25,532 nt of DNA from an uncultured Clostridium sp. Lineage in GTDB: Bacteria > Bacillota > Clostridia > TANB77 > CAG-508. A program made the position numbers and the translations under genes. The notes beneath the pieces were generated by a model. That model ran no database searches, was not told where the DNA came from, and saw only the letters and a program-made list of their open reading frames with translations. Numbering within the stretch: the stretch's first letter is position 1; each line of letters begins with the position of its first letter. The DNA lies in contig CAMCHB010000003.1 of NCBI GenBank assembly GCA_945874585.1, positions 1 to 25,532 of the forward strand, written 5' to 3'. Positions 7,649-14,900 of the stretch are shown one piece after another.

Positions 7649-7685
7649 CCTTATGCAAAAAAATGAGGATATTTCTAAAATCATC

Positions 7686-7714
7686 TTGACAAAGATGACA
7701 ATTATCAGTATAAT
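7686..7714 (+). promoter_or_regulatory. Perfect consensus promoter of tRNA-Met
   Basis: TTGACA (7686-7691), exactly 17 bases and TATAAT (7709-7714). The start near 7721 is a few bases before the mature tRNA end, as usual for strongly expressed tRNA genes. Confidence 0.92.
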
Positions 7715-7729
7715 ACTAATGTTCTATAT

Positions 7730-7806
7730 GGCGAAGTAGCTCAGTTGGCTAGAGCACACGGTTCATACCCGTGGTGTCGAGAGTTCGAATCTCCCCTTCG
7801 CTACCA
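7730..7806 (+). tRNA. tRNA-Met (anticodon CAT), elongator type
   Basis: A 77-base cloverleaf with the CCA end encoded (7804-7806). Acceptor GGCGAAG pairs with CTTCGCT, with a G-U first pair. The anticodon stem CACGG/CCGTG is perfect and the anticodon CAT lies at 7764-7766. The initiator hallmark of three G-C pairs next to the anticodon loop is absent, and the body resembles elongator Met tRNA of Bacillus. tRNA-Ile2, which also has CAT in the gene, is less likely. The T-stem GAGAG/CTCCC carries one A-C mismatch. Confidence 0.92.
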
Positions 7807-7822
7807 AAAAAATAAACAAGAA

Positions 7823-7860
7823 AAAATAACCTGTATCTAATGATACAGGTTATTTTATTA
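7823..7860 (+). terminator. Terminator of the tRNA-Met gene
   Basis: A 15-pair stem, 7823-7837 with 7842-7856, loop TAAT, with its 3' arm ending in TTATTTT and followed by ATTA. Confidence 0.85.
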
Positions 7861-7968
7861 AAAAAGTGAAAGCAATTCATATGTTTTGTGCAAGATTACG
7901 CCTAAACAATTGTATAAAAAAAGCAAAAAAGTATTAAAAAAATAAGTTAATATAAGTATGAGTTGTGC

Positions 7969-8004
7969 CCAAGAAACTTTCGAAGCCTTGGTTTATTTTT
8001 TATA
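7969..8004 (+). terminator. Terminator-like hairpin without an assigned upstream gene
   Basis: CCAAG (7969-7973) pairs with CTTGG (7987-7991), with an inner CTT-TCG-AAG stem, and GTTTATTTTTTAT follows on the plus strand. It may be a second stop for the tRNA transcript or the end of an unannotated small RNA in 7861-8004. Otherwise 7861-8019 is AT-rich and shows no coding frame. Confidence 0.45.
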
Positions 8005-8019
8005 AAAGGAAGAAAGATT

Positions 8020-8202
8020 CTATTTTTTCTTATTTTCCTTTTTATTTGAAGATTTGCTTTTGGGAATTACAACTTTCTTCTTTTTGGATTTCATTTTTGG
8101 TTGCATGGGAATAATATAATTGGATACAGGTGACATATTGATACCAGATCCATCGCCTTCTACAATTTCTAATTTGTCAGCATGATTTTCATTATCAGAC
8201 AT
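8020..8202 (-). CDS. Small basic protein of unknown function (60 residues)
   Basis: An acidic N-terminus (MSDNENHADKLEIVEGDGSG) is followed by a neutral middle (NYIIPMQPKM) and a Lys/Ser-rich tail ending KKENKKK. There is no membrane helix or signal peptide and I do not recognise the family. Gene status rests on the signals around it: GAAAGGATGA ten bases before the ATG on the minus strand, and a near-consensus minus-strand promoter at 8243-8272. It is divergent from scpB. Confidence 0.65.
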   Translation of the reverse strand: MSDNENHADKLEIVEGDGSGINMSPVSNYIIPMQPKMKSKKKKVVIPKSKSSNKKENKKK

Positions 8203-8242
8203 GTGCTCTCATCCTTTCTTTCATAGAATACTTCTTGCATAT

Positions 8243-8272
8243 AGTATAGCATATTCTAGCGAAAGGTGTCAA
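8243..8272 (-). promoter_or_regulatory. Promoter of the 60-residue gene
   Basis: On the minus strand, TTGACA (8267-8272), an 18-base spacer and TATACT (8243-8248). Only five bases separate its -35 from that of the scpB promoter. Confidence 0.8.
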
Positions 8273-8277
8273 AAAGA

Positions 8278-8306
8278 TTGACACAGAAGGGAATAAGTGT
8301 CATAAT
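8278..8306 (+). promoter_or_regulatory. Promoter of the scpB-aspS operon
   Basis: TTGACA (8278-8283), 17 bases and CATAAT (8301-8306). The leader before the scpB ATG at 8333 is only about 20 bases. Confidence 0.82.
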
Positions 8307-8332
8307 AGAAGGCATATAAAGGGTGAGAAAGT

Positions 8333-8920
8333 ATGGATATTAAAGAACAAAAAGCAATCATAGAGGCTATGCTGTTTGCAAGTGGCAGAGCAATTAAGAT
8401 AGAAGAATTTATGGCTGCCCTTGAATTGCCAAGAAAAGAAACGGAACTCATTTTGCAACAAATGCGTTTGGCATATGAAGAAAAAGATAGAGGATTGCAA
8501 ATTATAAAAGTGGATAACACTTATCAAATGTGTACCAAACCAGCATATTATGATATCATTTATTCCTTATTAGATACCAGAAAAAAACCAAATCTAACCA
8601 ATGCAAATTTAGAAGTGTTGTCTATTATTGCGTATAATCCACGTATTACAAGAGCAGAAATTGATTCCATTCGAGGAGTATCATCTGATGGAGTTATTTA
8701 TAAATTATTAGATTATGGCTTAATTGAAAGCGCAGGCAAAATCGATGCACCAGGCAAACCAATGTCTTATCGTACAACCGATCAATTTTTAAAATTATTT
8801 GGATATTCTTCTTTAGAGGAATTGCCAGAATTGCCACGTATAACGGAAGAACAAATGGAAATTAAAATGACAGAAAAGGAGCAGGTAGAAAAAAATGAAG
8901 AACAAATACAGAACGCATAA
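8333..8920 (+). CDS. scpB: Segregation and condensation protein B
   Basis: Winged-helix partner of the SMC-ScpA condensin-like complex in chromosome compaction and segregation. The 195 residues begin KAIIEAMLFASGRAI, the typical ScpB opening, and contain LEVLSIIAYNPRITRAEIDS, RGVSSDGVIYKLLDYGLIE and DAPGKPMSYRTTDQFLKLFG, the second winged-helix hallmark. The acidic tail (about 168-195) is low complexity. The ATG follows AAAGGGTGAG. scpA is usually directly upstream but is not in this window. The last 26 bases overlap aspS in another frame, so translation is probably coupled. Confidence 0.95.
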   Translation: MDIKEQKAIIEAMLFASGRAIKIEEFMAALELPRKETELILQQMRLAYEEKDRGLQIIKVDNTYQMCTKPAYYDIIYSLLDTRKKPNLTNANLEVLSIIAYNPRITRAEIDSIRGVSSDGVIYKLLDYGLIESAGKIDAPGKPMSYRTTDQFLKLFGYSSLEELPELPRITEEQMEIKMTEKEQVEKNEEQIQNA

Positions 8921-10658
8921 TTGTGGAGAATTAAATAAGCAAAATATAGGCGAAATGGTTCGCTTAGCCGGATGGGTACAAAGAGTCAGAAATTTGGGTA
9001 AAATGCAATTTATCGATCTTCGTGATGAAGCTGGTATTACACAGCTTGTTATCAATGCAGAGGAAACTTTACAAAAGGCTATGAAAGACGTTACAACAGA
9101 ATGTACCATATCTGCCTATGGAAAAGTTGTGGAAAGAGCTAGTAAAAATCCCAAGATTTCCACAGGAGAAATTGAAATAGAAGTAAAAGAATTAGAAGTT
9201 CTAGGAAAATGCAAAAATGTTTTGCCATTTGAAGTTAACTCAGACAAAAACGAAGCAAGAGAAGATTTACGTTTAGAATATCGTTTCTTAGATTTACGAA
9301 ATGAAAAATTACACCAAAATATTGTATTACGATCTGAGATTTTACATACAATACGTGAAGAAATGAGAAACCTTCATTTCACAGAAGTGCAAACTCCCAT
9401 TTTGGCCAATTCTTCTCCAGAAGGAGCACGAGATTTCTTAGTCCCAAGTCGTTTGCATCCAGGTGAATTTTATGCTTTACCACAAGCACCACAGCAATTT
9501 AAACAATTGTTAATGGTGTCAGGATTTAATCGCTATTATCAAATAGCACCATGTTTTCGTGATGAAGATCCAAGAGCAGATCGTTCCCCAGGTGAATTTT
9601 ATCAAATGGATTTTGAGATGGCTTTTGCAGAACAAGAAGATGTATTTGAAGTTATGGAAACCGTAATACCACACATTTTTGAAAAACATGCTAGTTGGAA
9701 AACGAGTCCTGCACCATTTACGCGTATTCCGTATCGTGAAGCCATGGAAAAATACGGAACCGATAAACCAGATTTGCGTAATCCATTAGTGATTGTTGAT
9801 GTAACAGAAACAATGCATAAAATGGAATTTAGAGGATTTGCAGGCAAAACAGTGAAAGCAATTTGTGTCAAAAATGGAGCACAAAACAGTCGTAAATTCT
9901 TTGATCATATGGTAGAATATGCAGTAGAAGAATTAGGTGCTGGAGGATTGGCTTGGATCAAATGTGATGAAACCAGTAAATTATCTGGTTCCATTGCAAA
10001 ATTTGTGACAGAAGTAGTGCAAGAACAATTAACCAAACAATTGGATATGCAACCAAATGATGCTGTCTTTTTCTTAGCAGATGACACCAAAAAAGTCATC
10101 AAAATGGCAGGAGAATTACGAATGGAATTGGGTAGACGTTTGGATTTATTAGAAAAAGATATCTATCGATTCTGCTGGATTGTAGATTTCCCAATGTATG
10201 AATTATCAGATGAAGGAGAAATCGACTTTTGCCACAATCCATTTTCAATGCCACAAGGTGGAATGAAAGCTTTGGAGGAAAAGAATCCATTAGATGTATA
10301 TGCGTACCAATACGATTTGGTTTGCAATGGGTATGAGCTTGCATCTGGGGCTGTACGTAATCACGATCCAGAACTAATGGTAAAAGTATTCGAAATAGCG
10401 GGTTACCAACGTGAAGACGTAGAGAATCGTTTTGGGGCATTGTTCCATGCATTTCAATATGGTGCACCACCACATGCTGGAGCAGCACCTGGTATTGATC
10501 GTATGATCATGTTAATTGAACACGAAGACAACATTCGAAATGTTATTGCATTTCCAAAAAACAAAAAGGCGAGAGATTTGCTTATGAGAGCACCATCGCG
10601 CGTGGATGAAAAACAATTAAAAGATGTTCATATCAAAATTGATTTGGAGACAAAATAA
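8895..10658 (+). CDS. aspS: Aspartyl-tRNA synthetase, bacterial type
   Basis: Charges tRNA-Asp, and possibly tRNA-Asn if a GatCAB amidotransferase is present. The 587 residues match the bacterial length: an OB-fold anticodon domain (about 1-105), class II catalytic core with motif 2 (FRDEDPRADRSPGEFYQ, about 220-237), a GAD insertion (about 285-425) and motif 3 (GAAPGIDRMIML, about 528-539). Segments such as VPSRLHPGEFYALPQAPQQF and HNPFSMPQGG resemble, from memory, the alphaproteobacterial-like branch rather than the usual Bacillus branch. The start lies inside scpB; the site AAGGAG is 13 bases upstream, and AGGT at 8883 is closer. No T-box leader is seen. Confidence 0.96.
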   Translation: MKNKYRTHNCGELNKQNIGEMVRLAGWVQRVRNLGKMQFIDLRDEAGITQLVINAEETLQKAMKDVTTECTISAYGKVVERASKNPKISTGEIEIEVKELEVLGKCKNVLPFEVNSDKNEAREDLRLEYRFLDLRNEKLHQNIVLRSEILHTIREEMRNLHFTEVQTPILANSSPEGARDFLVPSRLHPGEFYALPQAPQQFKQLLMVSGFNRYYQIAPCFRDEDPRADRSPGEFYQMDFEMAFAEQEDVFEVMETVIPHIFEKHASWKTSPAPFTRIPYREAMEKYGTDKPDLRNPLVIVDVTETMHKMEFRGFAGKTVKAICVKNGAQNSRKFFDHMVEYAVEELGAGGLAWIKCDETSKLSGSIAKFVTEVVQEQLTKQLDMQPNDAVFFLADDTKKVIKMAGELRMELGRRLDLLEKDIYRFCWIVDFPMYELSDEGEIDFCHNPFSMPQGGMKALEEKNPLDVYAYQYDLVCNGYELASGAVRNHDPELMVKVFEIAGYQREDVENRFGALFHAFQYGAPPHAGAAPGIDRMIMLIEHEDNIRNVIAFPKNKKARDLLMRAPSRVDEKQLKDVHIKIDLETK

Positions 10659-10685
10659 AAATAAACCAAAGAAGGAGAAGAAAAA

Positions 10686-11114
10686 ATGATGCAAGAAAAA
10701 GGAATTACTCTAGTCAGTTTAACCGTATATGTGGTTGGCTTTTCCATTGTCATTGGAATTGTAGCGGTTATCCTATCGTTCATTCAAAAAAACGTAATTG
10801 AAATGGGCGAAACAACGGATACAGTCGCTGAATATAGCAATTTTAATCTTGCTTTTGTAGAAGATATGAAAACACCAGGTAATGATGTGACAGAAGTAAC
10901 CGATTCAAAAGTAGTTTTTAGCAATGGAAATCAATACACTTTTCAACAGGGAAAAATCTATAAAAACAAGGCGATGATTTCAAACTATGTCAAAAGTTGT
11001 CATTTTAGTTTAAATACAGTGGATTACAAAAAAATTATTACAGTACAGATAACCATTGGAAAAGGTCAAACCATTACCAAAAATATAGATTATGTTTTAA
11101 CAACCAATGAATAA
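10686..11114 (+). CDS. Type IV prepilin-like protein
   Basis: The 142 residues open with a short charged leader ending EKG, then ITLVSLTVYVVGFSIVIG, a hydrophobic helix to about residue 33. This is the class III (prepilin peptidase) signal layout with cleavage expected after Gly6. The usual Glu at mature position 5 is Ser, as in many minor pseudopilins. The rest is a small polar domain with beta-like repeats and one Cys. AAGGAG lies eight bases before the first ATG; a second ATG follows directly. It sits between aspS and a NUDIX gene with no pilus-assembly genes nearby. A minor pilin or surface pseudopilin is likely; the exact role is unknown. Confidence 0.72.
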   Translation: MMQEKGITLVSLTVYVVGFSIVIGIVAVILSFIQKNVIEMGETTDTVAEYSNFNLAFVEDMKTPGNDVTEVTDSKVVFSNGNQYTFQQGKIYKNKAMISNYVKSCHFSLNTVDYKKIITVQITIGKGQTITKNIDYVLTTNE

Positions 11115-11130
11115 AAAGGAGGATGCCAAA

Positions 11131-11535
11131 ATGAAACAAGAAAAATCATGCGGATGTATTGTAATTGATCATCATCAAGTCCTATTGATTCAACAGGTAC
11201 AGGGCCATATTGGTTTCCCAAAAGGACATGTGGAAGCAGGCGAAAGCGAGCAGGAAACAGCTATTCGAGAGACCAGAGAAGAAACCAATTTAGAGGTGCA
11301 AATTATAGGGGATAATCGTTATCAAGAACAATACAGCCCAGAAGAAGGAATTGTGAAAGATGTTGTTTATTTCCTTGCCCAAAAAGTGGGAGGATTTGAA
11401 AAACGACAGGAAGAAGAAGTTTCTAAGATCATGTGGGTAGATTTAGAAGATGCAGAAGATTATATTACATTCGATGGCTCAAAACGTATTTTGAGAAAAG
11501 TAACTGCTGATTTACGAAATAGAAAATCAAAATAA
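11131..11535 (+). CDS. NUDIX hydrolase, Ap4A-hydrolase-like
   Basis: Hydrolyses a nucleoside-diphosphate-linked substrate, probably a diadenosine polyphosphate or damaged nucleotide; the sequence does not fix which. The NUDIX box is GHVEAGE (32-38) then REtREE (46-51), with Asn at the position often held by Gly. The preceding FPKGHVEAGE is typical of the Ap4A hydrolase/MutT group. I chose ATG 11131 (134 residues) because AAAAGGAGG lies just before it. The in-frame ATG at 11107 overlaps the stop of the prepilin-like gene and lacks a ribosome site. It is the last gene before a strong terminator. Confidence 0.88.
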   Translation: MKQEKSCGCIVIDHHQVLLIQQVQGHIGFPKGHVEAGESEQETAIRETREETNLEVQIIGDNRYQEQYSPEEGIVKDVVYFLAQKVGGFEKRQEEEVSKIMWVDLEDAEDYITFDGSKRILRKVTADLRNRKSK

Positions 11536-11538
11536 ATT

Positions 11539-11590
11539 AAAAACGATTGTTTTAGAAGAAATTCTAAGACAGTCGTTTTTTTTCTTTTTT
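11539..11590 (+). terminator. Terminator of the scpB-NUDIX operon
   Basis: A long stem from 11539-11557 paired with 11562-11580 (two wobble pairs), loop GAAA, followed by a T-rich tail through 11590. Confidence 0.9.
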
Positions 11591-11594
11591 AGAA

Positions 11595-11675
11595 AAAAGG
11601 AGCAAGGCTTAATGAACCAATAGATTTTAACAATTGTTCCTTAAAAGACTAGGGAAATAAGAAATTGCTCCTTTT
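11595..11675 (+). promoter_or_regulatory. Inverted repeat in the leader region of the surface-protein genes
   Basis: AAAAGGAGCAA (11595-11605) and TTGCTCCTTTT (11665-11675) are perfect 11-base inverted repeats, 59 bases apart. No riboswitch core is recognisable. It lies upstream of the candidate promoter at 11708, so it may be a DNA site or part of a longer leader. Apart from a possible small ORF (11804-11923), 11536-11915 shows no gene. Confidence 0.5.
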
Positions 11676-11707
11676 AGAAAACAAAATGTGACAAAAGGTA
11701 TTGGTAA

Positions 11708-11736
11708 TTGTGAAGAAAATATCATGAAAATGTAAT
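11708..11736 (+). promoter_or_regulatory. Possible promoter of the surface-protein operon
   Basis: TTGTGA (11708-11713), 17 bases and TGTAAT (11731-11736). A moderate match, but the best in this gap for transcription of the 12.3-kb unit. Confidence 0.4.
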
Positions 11737-11803
11737 AAAATGTGAAAATAAAGCTTGCGTACAAGGGAAAAAACATGCTGATAAAAGGAGGAAAAAATAC
11801 ATC

Positions 11804-11923
11804 TTGAAAATCTATTTTAAGATAGCTAATATAGAAATAAGAATATTAGATAAAAAGAGTGAGTTATGGGAAGCAAAAGACAGCAAAACCATAAAAAATA
11901 TGAGGAGTAAAAAGCATGGATAA
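11804..11923 (+). CDS. Possible 39-residue leader ORF with TTG start
   Basis: AAAGGAGG (11785-11792) lies 11 bases before a TTG that opens 39 codons, beginning LKIYFKIANIEIRILDKKSE. Its TAA (11921-11923) falls just inside the next gene, whose ATG is at 11916. The overlap would allow translational coupling. No family match; composition is ordinary, and the spacing is slightly long. Confidence 0.3.
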   Translation: MKIYFKIANIEIRILDKKSELWEAKDSKTIKNMRSKKHG

Positions 11924-14900
11924 AACAAAAGATTTGGGAAAGAGAATATTGATTTACACGGTTCTGATCAGCTTATTGTGGCCATCTATTACACCACTAG
12001 CCAGTGGCTTTGTAACATGGGCTGAAGCGGCACAGCAAACCAATATGACAATTCAACAAGAGATTTTGAAATACATACCATATGCAGAGAATGAGACAGA
12101 GCAAGGAGTTGTTTTGCAGGCAGAGGTGAAGGCTGAAGCCAAAGACCTACAAGAAAGTAGCAAATGGGAAATGATAATTGCAAATCCAAGTTATGCAGGC
12201 ATTGCACCAACCAAGGTGACAATTTTTCAAGACCAAAAAGAAATGTCACAAGATAGTAAGCAAGATAGCTATTACACGGTTGATGAGAAAACTAATACTA
12301 GCTTGATACAGCAGAAATTAAATGGGCAACAAAGTATTAGTCAAACCTATGTGGTGACTTGGAAATACCCAAAAGAGGCATATGAAAAATATTTACAGAC
12401 GACACATGTAAATGATTACGAAGATGGCACCATTACCAAAATTGAAAAAGACGAGCAAACAGGGGAAACATGGGTTTATGTCGATTTTGCTTGGGATGGA
12501 CAAGGTGAAAAACCAGCCAACAAAGTGAAAATGGATCCAATCTCAATTGCATTGAATGTGCAATGGGGCATTACGCAAAAAGGTGGCACGATTACCCAAG
12601 AAGATGCTGTACAAAAACAAATGGATGTAAGCATTTCAGACTTTGTCAAAGATCAGATGAACTATCAACCAAATGAAATGAGCAAAGGAAAATTGTATAG
12701 CAAGCAAGAGATTCATTACCAGGTAGAACACACCATCAATGTGACAAAACACGATTTGATTCATAACATGACATTAGAAGATAATACACAAAATTGGATC
12801 AAAGAAACAGGTGATTCTTTAACAGCAGGAAGTTTATATGAAAGCACAAGTGTGGATAAGCAATCATTTGATCAAATACTAGGCGAAAATGGAAAAATAC
12901 AAATAACCGATCAAAATGATCAAGAGATAGCTTGTATAACAAAGGATACCAATATGGATGCACAAGGCAATTACCAAATTACCTATCCAGATGCTACAGA
13001 AATAATCAAAATGAAAATGAGTGAAATACAAAAAGATGGCTTTTTGAAAATAGTAAATCAGAAAAAACTAAAACAAGAAGACAGCTATACCACAAGTGAT
13101 AAACAGGCTTTTACCCAATTAAAAACCATCGCAACTGTGCAATATACAGATGCTAATAACAAAGCCAATTTCGTACATGAAAGTGCCAATATGGAATGGC
13201 TGGAAACCAAAACAACAGCACACATGAGCTTAAGCACCAATACTTTATCAGCGGATGAGATCAATCAAAATGTAGAATGTAAAATTGAACTAAACAATAA
13301 TCAAGAAATGAGTGACTTGTGGAGCAATCCTCAGTTCTTTGTTGAATTTCCAGTTGAAGTAGAAAAAGTCGTTTTGAACAAAGCCGACGTTTTATATGGT
13401 GATGATTTAAAACTAGCTCAAACCGATATTTTAGACAAAGATGGCAAAAAAGTGATAAGAGTCATGTTATCTGGCAAGCAAAAAAATTATTTAGCTGATC
13501 AAATGACAGGTGGAACCACTCTAATTTTGAATATGAATTTGAAATTAAAAGAACTAACACCGACCAAGTCAAACAATGAAGTAACATTGTATTATTATAA
13601 TGAAAGTTATACGCATTACGAAAATGAAATGGATTTACCTTATCAAACAGAATATAAAGTGGGAAGTGAAAAAAAGACTTTTAATTATGTAACACAAATT
13701 GCTTTTAAAACCATACAAACCATTTCCAATTTCGATGATAATGGAACTGTATTGAATTCCAATGAAGGAGCTGGTAACGGAAAAATCTCTATTTTGTCAC
13801 CAGAACGAGTTGCTCAAAATCAAATTACCGTTATGAATAACACGGGAAATACCAATACCAATATCAAAATCATGGGGCGTGTTGCATGGAAGGGAAATCA
13901 ATCCATTTTAACAGGAGAGGATTTGCAATCTACTTTTTCTATTCCGTTGTTTAGTATTATTAAAATGACAGGTGATAGTGCAAAAACGTACCAGGTTTAT
14001 TATAGTAACAATGGAACAGCAGATAGTGATTTGAGTAAAATGGAAAATGGTTGGACGACCAAACCAGAGAATATGAGTCAGGTAAAATCTTTTCTTATCA
14101 CGATGGATCAAATGGACCAAGGGGAAGTTTGTCAATTTGTATATAGTACACATATCCCAGCCATGTTAGAGCATGAAGAAACTGCTTATGAAGATGTGGT
14201 TACAACATATGAAAACAACACCGGAGCAGGAAAAGTGACCGATGTTTCAAGGGCTAATCGATTGGGATTAACCACTGGCATAGGAGCCCGTATGAATATT
14301 CAATTGGATGCAGATATTCCACAAGGTGAAAAAGTAACAGAAGGACAAAAAATCACTTATCAGATTACCTTACGAAATACAGGGGGGCAAACTGCTAAAA
14401 ATGTAGTGGTGAAAAACAAAATTCCAAACGGAACCAGTTATGTACAAGAAACAAAAGTAGAAAATGAATTAGAAACCTATCATAAATATACGTACTATTC
14501 ATCTTCTAATGAGATGGAATGGAAGTTAGGCGATATAGGCCCAAACGAAACCAAAGTATTAAATTATACCGTGGTAGTGGATCCTATTCCTAGTATTTTA
14601 GAATATTATGGAGGACAAGAAGGCTTTACGGAAGAAGATGGACATTATTATATTGTCAAAAAAGATCCTAAAACAGGTGAGATGCAAAAAACAGAGATAA
14701 CAGATATTCCAACTATTATTATTCAAAACTCTGCTCGTTTAACAGCTGACAATATGGATAAAGAATTGGTATCCAATGAAAATAAACACGAAGTGAACAA
14801 ATCTTATTTTTCACTTTCAGAAGAGTCATCACAAGCCAAATCACTTCCATTGGAAGAAGGAGAAAGCTATACCTATACCATTATTGTCGAAAATAAACGT

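Noticed and set aside
10099..10488. 129-residue minus-strand frame inside aspS
   Set aside because: Shadow of a well-conserved gene; no ribosome site or family match.
11107..11130. ATG at 11107 as start of the NUDIX gene
   Set aside because: No ribosome site; AAAAGGAGG directly precedes the in-frame ATG at 11131.
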